DNA of 18,091 nt, from contig JAHFDU010000035.1 of NCBI GenBank assembly GCA_023248835.1, positions 1-18,091 on the forward strand, in the 5' to 3' direction. The notes under the pieces are model-generated. The model ran no database searches and was not told the DNA's origin. It saw only the letters and a program-made list of their open reading frames with translations. A program made the translations under genes and the position numbers. This DNA is from Myxococcales bacterium (lineage in GTDB: Bacteria; Myxococcota_A; Polyangia; Palsa-1104). How positions within the stretch are numbered: the first letter of the stretch is position 1; the number at the start of each line of letters is the position of its first letter. Below, in pieces: positions 7,715 to 14,097 of the stretch.

Positions 7715-8538
7715 TTTGGCTCCGCCAATGCGAGACGCTCGAAGTTATACCACTTGGCCGGCGTGAAATTGGCGAATCGCTCACACCACTCTTTGGCGCC
7801 AGTGTCGCGGCGCAACAAGAATCCCGCCGCAACAAGTTCGCTTTCCATCTCTTCTCGGCCGAGGGCGCCGACCAGCGGTTCGCCGACCAGATCGAAAAGC
7901 GGCGTCACCAATTTTCGCAACCGGCGCGGCTGCAGATAAGTCGCCGCAAGCTGGCTGCCGGCTGCAGAACACGCATGAATCGCGCGCAACGTTTCGCGCA
8001 GTGCTGGGCGAGCAAGGTACATGGTGACGCCCTCCCAAATCCAAAACGTTGGCGCATCCGGGCGGTGCGATGATCGCTTGAGCACATCATCGAGTCGCTC
8101 GGAAACAAAATCGATCGCGACGTATTCGATCGGCGCCATCGGATGGAGATTCATGGTCTGTTGTCGCTTGTAATTTTGCGTCGCTGGATGGTCGACTTCG
8201 AAAATGCGAAATCGCGAAAGTTCCGGCAAGCGATAGGCCCGCGCGTCAAGTCCGGCGCCGAGAATTACCAATTGTTCTCCCGCAAATTCGCGCAAGGCAG
8301 CGTCGATCGCCGCCGTTCTGAGCGGCGCCAAGTCGACCGATCCGAACGACGCGAGCCACGCCAGTCGAGCGGCGTGCGGAATTTTTCCAAGCGGAAATGC
8401 GAGCAGCGACCATGGAGTTGGTAAGATAGAACGTGCGATTGGATCAGAGAAATTGCGTACGCTGGTGCCGCCTGCGTCGCCGACCGCTCGCATAAAAGCG
8501 ATCAGCGCGGCGGTGTGGCTCGGGCGATCGGTTTTCAT
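7711..8538 (-). CDS. Class I SAM-dependent methyltransferase of the leucine carboxyl methyltransferase-like family
   Basis: A 275-residue methyltransferase. Motif I reads QLVILGAGLDARAYRL at about residues 89-104, the typical SAM-binding loop of the putative methyltransferases related to leucine carboxyl methyltransferases (TIGR00027-type). The acidic loop FEVDHPATQNYKR (113-125) follows as expected. The N-terminal TAALIAFMRA segment is also usual for this group. The target is not known; relatives include enzymes acting on small molecules, and the name does not imply protein methylation here. The gene overlaps the tonB stop and the repair-gene start by 4 nt each (ATGA), so all three are likely translationally coupled. 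Being cytoplasmic and lodged between tonB and a DNA repair gene, its role cannot be inferred from context. Confidence 0.88.
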   Translation of the reverse strand: MKTDRPSHTAALIAFMRAVGDAGGTSVRNFSDPIARSILPTPWSLLAFPLGKIPHAARLAWLASFGSVDLAPLRTAAIDAALREFAGEQLVILGAGLDARAYRLPELSRFRIFEVDHPATQNYKRQQTMNLHPMAPIEYVAIDFVSERLDDVLKRSSHRPDAPTFWIWEGVTMYLARPALRETLRAIHACSAAGSQLAATYLQPRRLRKLVTPLFDLVGEPLVGALGREEMESELVAAGFLLRRDTGAKEWCERFANFTPAKWYNFERLALAEPK

Positions 8539-9251
8539 TGTGCGCTGTCGATCTGAAAATTGAAACGGTAGCTGCGGATCACAAACGGCACCGGTTTACC
8601 GTCGCTGCCGATGGCGGCACCAAACTTACATTCGCGTTTGTGCTTGAGCGTGTTCACCGCCAATTCGTCGAGGCCGTAGCCCAAGCCCGAGGTCACTTTG
8701 ATGTCGTGAATGTGACCTTTGTCGTCGAGCTCCACTCGTAACTGCACTGTGCCTTCAATGCCGCGCGCCCGCGCATCGGCTGGATATTCAATACCGCGGG
8801 CGCAGGCTTCGTCGTCGTGCGCCGGCCACTCTCTGATGTACTGGTCACCTACCGGCTGAAAGGTCGGCGCTGGCGGTGCGGCAGGCAGGGAAGGCGCCGG
8901 CCCGGGCTTCGACTCTTTTGGATCGATCATGGTGGTGTTGCCGATCGGCACCGAGAAAGAGGAATCGTCGGTGGTTGAATCGGCCGTCACTCCAAACACC
9001 GGTTTGGGCGGCTCCGCTTTCGGCGGCGGTTTCATCGCATTGGGTGGTGGCGGTGCCGCCGGGCGTCGTCGCTGAACTAGCTTCGGCGGCTCAAGCGGTG
9101 GCGGTGTCACCACTTTCGGCGGACGCACCTCAAACTCGACGAGCTGGCGCGGCTGGTGCGCCGGCAGCCGCAATGCGAGTAACGCCATCACCAACACCAC
9201 GTGCAAACCGATCGAGCCTGAAAAAGCGCCAAGATCGTGAGACCGCACCAT
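8535..9251 (-). CDS. tonB: TonB-family energy transducer
   Basis: A 238-residue TonB protein. I chose the ATG at 9251 because it lies 4 nt after the exbD stop and puts a single N-terminal helix (about 8-28) directly behind MVRSHD; a longer frame up to 9338 would overlap exbD by 83 nt. Ser13 and His17 in the helix match the SxxxH pair that contacts ExbB/ExbD. A Pro-rich spacer (about 35-85, PPPLEPPK, PPPPNAMKPPPK) spans the periplasm. The C-terminal domain has YPADARARGIEGTVQLRVEL and ends VIRSYRFNFQID. It would pass inner-membrane proton-motive force to outer-membrane partners. No TonB-dependent receptor is encoded here, so a TolA-like or gliding-motility role is also possible. Confidence 0.88.
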   Translation of the reverse strand: MVRSHDLGAFSGSIGLHVVLVMALLALRLPAHQPRQLVEFEVRPPKVVTPPPLEPPKLVQRRRPAAPPPPNAMKPPPKAEPPKPVFGVTADSTTDDSSFSVPIGNTTMIDPKESKPGPAPSLPAAPPAPTFQPVGDQYIREWPAHDDEACARGIEYPADARARGIEGTVQLRVELDDKGHIHDIKVTSGLGYGLDELAVNTLKHKRECKFGAAIGSDGKPVPFVIRSYRFNFQIDSAQ

Positions 9252-9255
9252 CGGC

Positions 9256-9696
9256 CTACGGATGTGGATCGGTATTGAGTGCAAATTTGTGCACACCGAG
9301 CGACTTGACCAGATCGACGATGTGGACGACGTCGCCATACGAAATCGAGCGATCGGCAGCGATGATAGTCTGCAAATCTTTGTTGTTGACGACGAGCGAC
9401 GGGATCAGCGCTTTGACGCGCTCCTCGTCGGAGCGCTCCCCGTTGACATAGAGTGCAAGCACGCCCTGTGCATCGTGCGCCAAAGTCAAAGCCAGCGTCG
9501 ATTTCTGGGTTTCATCGCCGGTGGCGGCTTTGGGCAATTCGACTTTGATCGAAGGATTGTTGGCGATGCGGGGCGCGATCACCATGAAGATCACCAGCAG
9601 CACCAGTGTGATGTCGACCAGCGGCGTGACATTGATGTCGGCGATGATGCCGACGCCGCCGTCGTCATCGCTGTAGGCGGAGCCGCCAACCACCAT
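9256..9696 (-). CDS. exbD: ExbD/TolR-family proton channel subunit
   Basis: A 146-residue ExbD/TolR protein. The signature INVTPLVDITLVLLVIFMV gives one transmembrane helix (about 28-46) with Asp28 at the position of the proton-conducting aspartate of ExbD. A periplasmic domain with IKVELPKA follows, ending in VHIVDLVKSLGVHKFAL as in the family. It forms the motor complex with ExbB and TonB in the inner membrane. Its ATG overlaps the exbB stop by one base (TAATG) and tonB begins 4 nt after its stop. The N-terminus carries a short acidic stretch (SDDDGG) before the helix. ExbD and TolR cannot be told apart with certainty; the TonB neighbour favours ExbD. Confidence 0.92.
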   Translation of the reverse strand: MVVGGSAYSDDDGGVGIIADINVTPLVDITLVLLVIFMVIAPRIANNPSIKVELPKAATGDETQKSTLALTLAHDAQGVLALYVNGERSDEERVKALIPSLVVNNKDLQTIIAADRSISYGDVVHIVDLVKSLGVHKFALNTDPHP

Positions 9697-10361
9697 TAGT
9701 TCGATCCTTTGGCTTTTTGCCCTGGCGCCGCTTCGGCGTTGAGCGAATGCAGCTGCACCAGCACTTGATGCGCCAGCATGTCAACGTTGGCCACTGTGGA
9801 ACGCACGCGACGACCAAAATAGTTGTAGGCGACCAGCGCCGGAATCGCCACCAGTAGGCCGACCGCGGTGGCCACCAGCGCCTCCGAGAGTGCGCCGACC
9901 ACCGGGCCGATGTCGCCGGCGTGGCTGGTGGACAGATCGTGCAGACCCTTGACGACGCCGAGCACGGTGCCAAAAAGTCCAATGAACGGCGCGCTCGACC
10001 CGAGCGTTCCTAGAAATGCGAGGTTGCGCTCAAGCCGCAGTCGCTCGGTGGCCTTGGCCCCGGCCATGGCTTCGGCGACGGCATTGGCGCCGCGGTCGAG
10101 TTCATCGAGGTCGGTGCGTACCACGACCTCTTCGACGGTGTCGCGCCCTTCGAGCCGCTTGCGCGCGGCGGCGATGTTGCCGGTGCCAAGCAGCTTGCGC
10201 AGTTCAGTCGCGAGCGCGCCGGCGTCAAAATGGTGTTTGCCAAAAAACCAGGCGCGCTCGAGCATGATGGCGACGCTGAGTACACTGAGAATCACTAGCA
10301 ACCACAACACCCATTCGGCGCCGAGTAGGGTGAAGGCCAAAAACCGTTCGGTAATGTGCAT
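9696..10361 (-). CDS. exbB: ExbB/TolQ/MotA-family proton channel subunit
   Basis: A 221-residue ExbB-type protein with three membrane helices: about 14-34, 118-140 and 155-178. The family hallmark FLGTLGSSAPFIGLFGTVLG occupies 116-135, and SEALVATAVGLLVAIPALVAYN forms the last helix. A long cytoplasmic loop lies between helices 1 and 2, as usual. It builds the pentameric stator that, with ExbD, harvests the proton gradient for TonB. There is no Shine-Dalgarno sequence before the ATG. A promoter-like pair (10398-10393 TCGACT, 10375-10370 TAGACT, spacer 17) ends 8 nt before the ATG, suggesting that this gene heads its own operon and is read from a leaderless message. Repeat copy B lies just upstream. 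Confidence 0.92.
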   Translation of the reverse strand: MHITERFLAFTLLGAEWVLWLLVILSVLSVAIMLERAWFFGKHHFDAGALATELRKLLGTGNIAAARKRLEGRDTVEEVVVRTDLDELDRGANAVAEAMAGAKATERLRLERNLAFLGTLGSSAPFIGLFGTVLGVVKGLHDLSTSHAGDIGPVVGALSEALVATAVGLLVAIPALVAYNYFGRRVRSTVANVDMLAHQVLVQLHSLNAEAAPGQKAKGSN

Positions 10362-10369
10362 GGGGACGA

Positions 10370-10398
10370 AGTCTACGGTAGAAGAAGCGGCGAGTCGA
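10370..10398 (-). promoter_or_regulatory. Candidate sigma70-type promoter of exbB (leaderless)
   Basis: On the minus strand TCGACT (10398-10393) and TAGACT (10375-10370) match the -35 and -10 consensus at 4 of 6 positions each, with a 17-nt spacer. The -10 box ends 8 nt before the exbB ATG, so transcription would start at or next to the ATG. The lack of any Shine-Dalgarno sequence agrees. TCGAC is common in this DNA, so chance is not excluded. Confidence 0.4.
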
Positions 10399-10420
10399 GG
10401 GCGTCAGGGCGAACGCATCA

Positions 10421-10503
10421 AAACCGCTCACCCTGAGCGAAGCGCAGCGAAGTCGAAGGCCATTGGCACGCGTCCTTCGACAGGCTCAGGACGAGCGGAT
10501 TTA
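10421..10503. repeat. Palindromic repeat copy B, intergenic
   Basis: An 83-bp copy in inverse orientation to copy A, lying in the 166-bp gap between the TPR gene and exbB. Outer arms are ccgctcaccctgagc (10424-10438) and gctcaggacgagcgg (10484-10498), bounded by AAA and TTT. Inner arms are gtcgaagg (10452-10459) and ccttcgac (10474-10481). In RNA it would fold into a long stem, so it could also affect transcription or mRNA stability between the two gene groups. Confidence 0.85.
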
Positions 10504-10527
10504 AGATGCGATTGCCCGTCGAGAGCG

Positions 10528-11232
<705 letters not shown>

Positions 11233-11241
11233 GTTTTCCCC

Positions 11242-12033
11242 TCAACTCTTGTGCGCCTGCTTGGCAATATAGTCTAGATACAAACGGGCTTTTACGGCAC
11301 GAAAATCGTCCGGATGATCGGCCTGAAGTTTTTCGAAGGTGCGCTTGGCCTCCTCGTTTTTTTTCATCTTAAGATAGGTCTTGCCGAGCAGCAGCAGCGT
11401 TTCTGGCTCGCGTTTGGCAAACGGATATTCCTGCACGATGCCCTCGAGTCGACCGATCGCCGCCAGCGGCCGATCGTGATCAAGATAGTAGCGCGCGACA
11501 AATAGCTCGTGGTCGGTGAGGCGCCGAATGGTCTCGCTTAAAAGATCTTTGGCGCGGGTGTAGTAGGCGCTGTCGCGGTGGGCTTCGACAAAGGTGCCGA
11601 GCTCGCGTTCGGCATCGAGTACCGGACCTTGATCTTTTTCGTACGCGGGCGGAGACATGAACCAGTCGCTCGGAATTTGTTTGTAATACGACTCAGCGAT
11701 GCGAAATTCGACGTAGCCATCGATCACACGTTCGTTCTTGGGATGTAATTTGATGAACTGGCGATAGCCTTCAATCGCCTCGATGTATTTTTCACGTCCG
11801 AAATCGACATCGCAAAGCCCGAGATCCGACGGAATCGCCCAGCGCGAATAGCCAAAATTGCTTTTGACGTAACGAAAGTACTGCTCGGCGAGTTGGTAAT
11901 TGCTGTCCTTGAGCTCGCGCAGCCCGTACTGGTAATTCTGCTCGGCCGATCCAGTCGGAGTGACGGTCGATTTCCAAAATCCACTGGTCTCACCGCAGGC
12001 GATAAGCGTTATGCTTAGAAAAATCCAGCGCAC
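11242..12033 (-). CDS. bamD: BamD-like outer-membrane assembly lipoprotein
   Basis: A 263-residue lipoprotein of the BamD/YfiO type. The short N-terminal signal ends in the lipobox LIAC with Cys13 as the lipidated residue. Mature TPR-like helices begin AEQNYQYGLRELKDSNYQLAEQ at about 30-51, the usual BamD opening, and continue through YRQFIKLHPKNE and ARYYLDHDRPLAAIGRL. BamD is part of the BAM complex that inserts beta-barrel proteins into the outer membrane. The length is near E. coli BamD (245). The start is a GTG, supported by AGGA with a 6-nt spacer; an out-of-frame ATG lies just upstream. It could instead be one of several BamD-like TPR lipoproteins in myxobacterial genomes, so the symbol is tentative. 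Confidence 0.78.
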   Translation of the reverse strand: MRWIFLSITLIACGETSGFWKSTVTPTGSAEQNYQYGLRELKDSNYQLAEQYFRYVKSNFGYSRWAIPSDLGLCDVDFGREKYIEAIEGYRQFIKLHPKNERVIDGYVEFRIAESYYKQIPSDWFMSPPAYEKDQGPVLDAERELGTFVEAHRDSAYYTRAKDLLSETIRRLTDHELFVARYYLDHDRPLAAIGRLEGIVQEYPFAKREPETLLLLGKTYLKMKKNEEAKRTFEKLQADHPDDFRAVKARLYLDYIAKQAHKS

Positions 12034-12070
12034 ACGGCATCCTCATCCGCCTGCGCCAGCCTGTCAATCG

Positions 12071-12088
12071 CAGGTCTTGCAGGTCTTG
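12071..12088. repeat. Perfect 9-bp tandem direct repeat
   Basis: The 9-mer caggtcttg occurs twice back to back (12071-12079 and 12080-12088) in the 59-bp gap between cyaY and the bamD-like gene. It is short and may be a simple slippage duplication; no function is evident. Confidence 0.6.
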
Positions 12089-12092
12089 GACG

Positions 12093-12413
12093 CTACCATT
12101 GAAACGGGCGGCCGAGCTTGGTGCCCACCAGACGCTGCAGCGTGCTGCGCAGCTCCTCGCTCGCGGTGCGCCACACGGTGTGGCCATTTTCTTGGTGCGG
12201 GGAAAAGTGCCAAGCCTGCCGAAAGGCCGCCAGCCAGATCTGTCCTGCGGCGCGGTGGCTATTGACGATCACTTTCTGATCATCGGCGAACGTCAGGGTC
12301 AAAACCCCGGAGGCGAGATCCACTTCGAGGTCGTCAGGGTCCACCGCCAGCAGTTTCTCTTCGAGAAAATGCAACTCGGCATCGGCAACTTGGTCAAACA
12401 CGTGCTCTTCCAT
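12093..12413 (-). CDS. cyaY: Frataxin-like iron-sulfur cluster assembly protein CyaY
   Basis: A 106-residue protein with the frataxin pattern: an acidic first helix (Glu/Asp at 2, 3, 7, 11, 13, 18, 19, then an acidic run at 25-32), then GVLTLTF, KVIVNSHR and QIWLAAFRQAWHF. Asn51, Gln58 and Trp60 match the most conserved frataxin residues. CyaY binds iron through the acidic ridge and modulates IscS/IscU-dependent Fe-S assembly in the cytoplasm. I chose the ATG at 12413 because GGAGGGGG lies 5 nt upstream; a TTG at 12428 would give five more residues but lies over the ribosome-binding site. It is the first of the minus-strand genes and has a promoter-like pair upstream that uses the repeat half copy. 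No isc genes are in the window. Confidence 0.85.
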   Translation of the reverse strand: MEEHVFDQVADAELHFLEEKLLAVDPDDLEVDLASGVLTLTFADDQKVIVNSHRAAGQIWLAAFRQAWHFSPHQENGHTVWRTASEELRSTLQRLVGTKLGRPFQW

Positions 12414-12418
12414 CACGA

Positions 12419-12426
12419 CCCCCTCC
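12419..12426 (-). promoter_or_regulatory. Strong ribosome-binding site that sets the cyaY start
   Basis: GGAGGGGG on the minus strand lies 5 nt before the ATG at 12413. It decides between this ATG and the earlier in-frame TTG at 12428, which would have no ribosome-binding site of its own. Confidence 0.75.
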
Positions 12427-12435
12427 AAGACCAGA

Positions 12436-12464
12436 ACTGTACCCGCTCATCCCGAGCCTGTCGA
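12436..12464 (-). promoter_or_regulatory. Candidate cyaY promoter built on the repeat half copy
   Basis: On the minus strand TCGACA (12464-12459) matches the -35 consensus at 5 of 6 positions and TACAGT (12441-12436) matches the -10 at 4 of 6, with a 17-nt spacer. Transcription would start near 12429, leaving a leader of about 16 nt that holds the cyaY ribosome-binding site. The -35 lies within the conserved CTTCGACAGG core of the palindromic repeat. Confidence 0.45.
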
Positions 12465-12469
12465 AGGGT
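12443..12469. repeat. Palindromic repeat copy C (half element)
   Basis: Only the left half of the repeat (ccgctcatcccgagcctg then tcgaaggg) is present, in the same orientation as copy A; no right arm follows. It sits in the divergent intergenic region between cyaY and the VWA-FHA gene. It may be a decayed element or a recruited fragment. Confidence 0.75.
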
Positions 12470-12471
12470 CC

Positions 12472-12500
12472 TCGACCGCGCGTCACAAATGAAGTAATTT
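12472..12500 (+). promoter_or_regulatory. Candidate promoter of the VWA-FHA gene (leaderless)
   Basis: TCGACC (12472-12477) and TAATTT (12495-12500) are spaced 17 nt apart and end 8 nt before the GTG start. The -10 match is only 3 of 6, so this is weak alone, but the same spacing recurs at exbB and at the 71-aa gene. Its -35 is back to back with the -35 of the divergent cyaY promoter, 7 nt apart. Confidence 0.3.
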
Positions 12501-12508
12501 TTTCGATC

Positions 12509-14089
12509 GTGCAACGTTTGCTACCGATCTGCTTTGGACTCTTTCTGCTTGGCCCCTCAGCGCACGCCACCCAGCCGCGGCTGCGGCTTGAACGCATCGA
12601 TCCGAGCGATTTTTCCTCGCAGGGTGTGGTGCGGGTCTACGCCTCGGTGGTCGAACTCGAGGGCACCGTCGACGACTCCAAGCCACCACCGGCTTTTTCG
12701 TTGCTCCTCGACGGTCGCAAGGCGGGAAAGTTGGTCAAAGCGACCAGTTTTCAGAGCGCTCATGAGCCGCTTGATCTGGTTCTCATCGTCGAGTCTTCCG
12801 CGCTGTACAGCAACAAGAAGGCGGAGCAATTGGTGCCGCTCAAACCCAAAATAGAAAAAACCGGTGCACCAAAAAAAACGGCGGCGAAAAAAAAAGGCGG
12901 CAAAGCGTCCAAGTATCCGTTCCCGCCGCCTGATCCAGTTGAAGAAAAGGCCGAACCGCTCGAGAAAATCAAGGAGCCGCTCAAAGAGATGCTCGCTGGC
13001 TTGAACCAGAAGTGGCGCGTGCTGCTGATAAGCTACAGCGACGAAGTCACTCTGCATCCGCCGTTTAAGCCCGCGCCTGCATCTGCCGGCGAGGTCGAAG
13101 ATCTTGCGCCCGACGAAGCCGGCGAGTTGCACCTGGCCGACGCCGTTCGCGCCGGACTCATCGAAATAAAAAAATCGCCACCCGACACCTTGCCGCCGCG
13201 ACGTCTGCTCATCGTCATCTCCGACGGACTCAACTTGCAAATGGATCGCAAAACCTTCCGTCAGCTCGGCGAGCTGGCCGGCCAATCGCATGTGCCGATT
13301 CACACCATCGCGTTTTCGCCAACCGATGATCGCGGGCCACTGCTCAATCTGGCTGAGATCTCCAAACGCTCGGGCGGCACCTTTCGCTGGGCGCGCACCG
13401 GAGATGATGTGAAAAATCAGATTGAAACGCTGGCGGACGAACTCAACAAACAGTACGTGCTCAGCTTCGAACTCGACAGCGCGCGCACGATCGAAGGCAA
13501 GACGTTTTCGTTGCGTTGCGAGGATCTCAACTCCAATGCGCTACGTTACACTCAAGGCGCGTTTGACGCCGCGGTGCTGAAACGCGGTCTCGGTTGGTGG
13601 TGGCTGCTGATCGTTGCAGGTGCGCTGGCGCTCGGCATCGGCGGCCTTTGGCTGCGCGATCGCATGTCGAGCGCGATGCCGACAGTGGGAAGACGCCGCC
13701 CGCTGCCGACGATGGCACGACGAACCGCGCCGCCCCAGGTCAAGCCGATCACAACCACCGCTCCGCCTGCAAGAGCCTCGGGGCCAGTGCCCACCCGCGC
13801 TTCGCTGATGATTCTTTCTGGCGGCCTCACTGGGCAGCGACTACAAGTCTCCGGCCAGCCGCTCAGCATTGGCAAAGGTCCGTCGAGCTTACAGATAAAC
13901 GACGATCCGACGGTGTCGACCCGCCACGCGCAAGTGGCGCTGACACCGCGCGGTTTTTTCGTCACCGATCTCGGTTCAACCAACGGTACCTTCGTCAACA
14001 ACCAAAAAGTGACGCAGCCAACGCTGCTCTCCGACGGGGATCTGCTTCGTTGCGGCAATACCCAAATGAAATTTCGGACGGAGCAATAG
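12509..14089 (+). CDS. Secreted VWA domain, transmembrane helix and cytoplasmic FHA domain protein
   Basis: A 526-residue protein starting at GTG. Residues 1-20 are a signal peptide (hydrophobic LPICFGLFLLG, then AHA). A VWA domain (about 88-320) includes LLIVISDG at 233-240, but the first metal site reads VESSAL (E95-S-S97) instead of DxSxS, so metal binding is doubtful. A Lys-rich insertion (111-160) interrupts it, encoded in part by A8 and A9 runs at 12871-12878 and 12887-12895. One membrane helix follows at 361-382, then a Pro/Arg-rich linker and an FHA domain (about 431-526) with STRH (470-473) and GSTNGT (489-494), both needed for phosphothreonine binding. The likely topology is periplasmic VWA, cytoplasmic FHA, which suggests a sensor that couples envelope state to Ser/Thr-kinase signalling. 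The amidase-M23 gene follows 8 nt later. Confidence 0.85.
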   Translation: MQRLLPICFGLFLLGPSAHATQPRLRLERIDPSDFSSQGVVRVYASVVELEGTVDDSKPPPAFSLLLDGRKAGKLVKATSFQSAHEPLDLVLIVESSALYSNKKAEQLVPLKPKIEKTGAPKKTAAKKKGGKASKYPFPPPDPVEEKAEPLEKIKEPLKEMLAGLNQKWRVLLISYSDEVTLHPPFKPAPASAGEVEDLAPDEAGELHLADAVRAGLIEIKKSPPDTLPPRRLLIVISDGLNLQMDRKTFRQLGELAGQSHVPIHTIAFSPTDDRGPLLNLAEISKRSGGTFRWARTGDDVKNQIETLADELNKQYVLSFELDSARTIEGKTFSLRCEDLNSNALRYTQGAFDAAVLKRGLGWWWLLIVAGALALGIGGLWLRDRMSSAMPTVGRRRPLPTMARRTAPPQVKPITTTAPPARASGPVPTRASLMILSGGLTGQRLQVSGQPLSIGKGPSSLQINDDPTVSTRHAQVALTPRGFFVTDLGSTNGTFVNNQKVTQPTLLSDGDLLRCGNTQMKFRTEQ

Positions 14090-14097
14090 CGCCAACC

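Noticed and set aside
9252..9338. Longer tonB start within exbD
   Set aside because: It would add a 29-residue Ser-rich tail before the membrane helix and overlap exbD by 83 nt; the ATG at 9251 gives a normal TonB N-terminus.
13594..14097. Upstream extension of the amidase-M23 frame into the FHA gene
   Set aside because: The extension overlaps the FHA coding sequence in another frame and its translation looks random; the ATG at 14098 directly after the FHA stop is far more likely.
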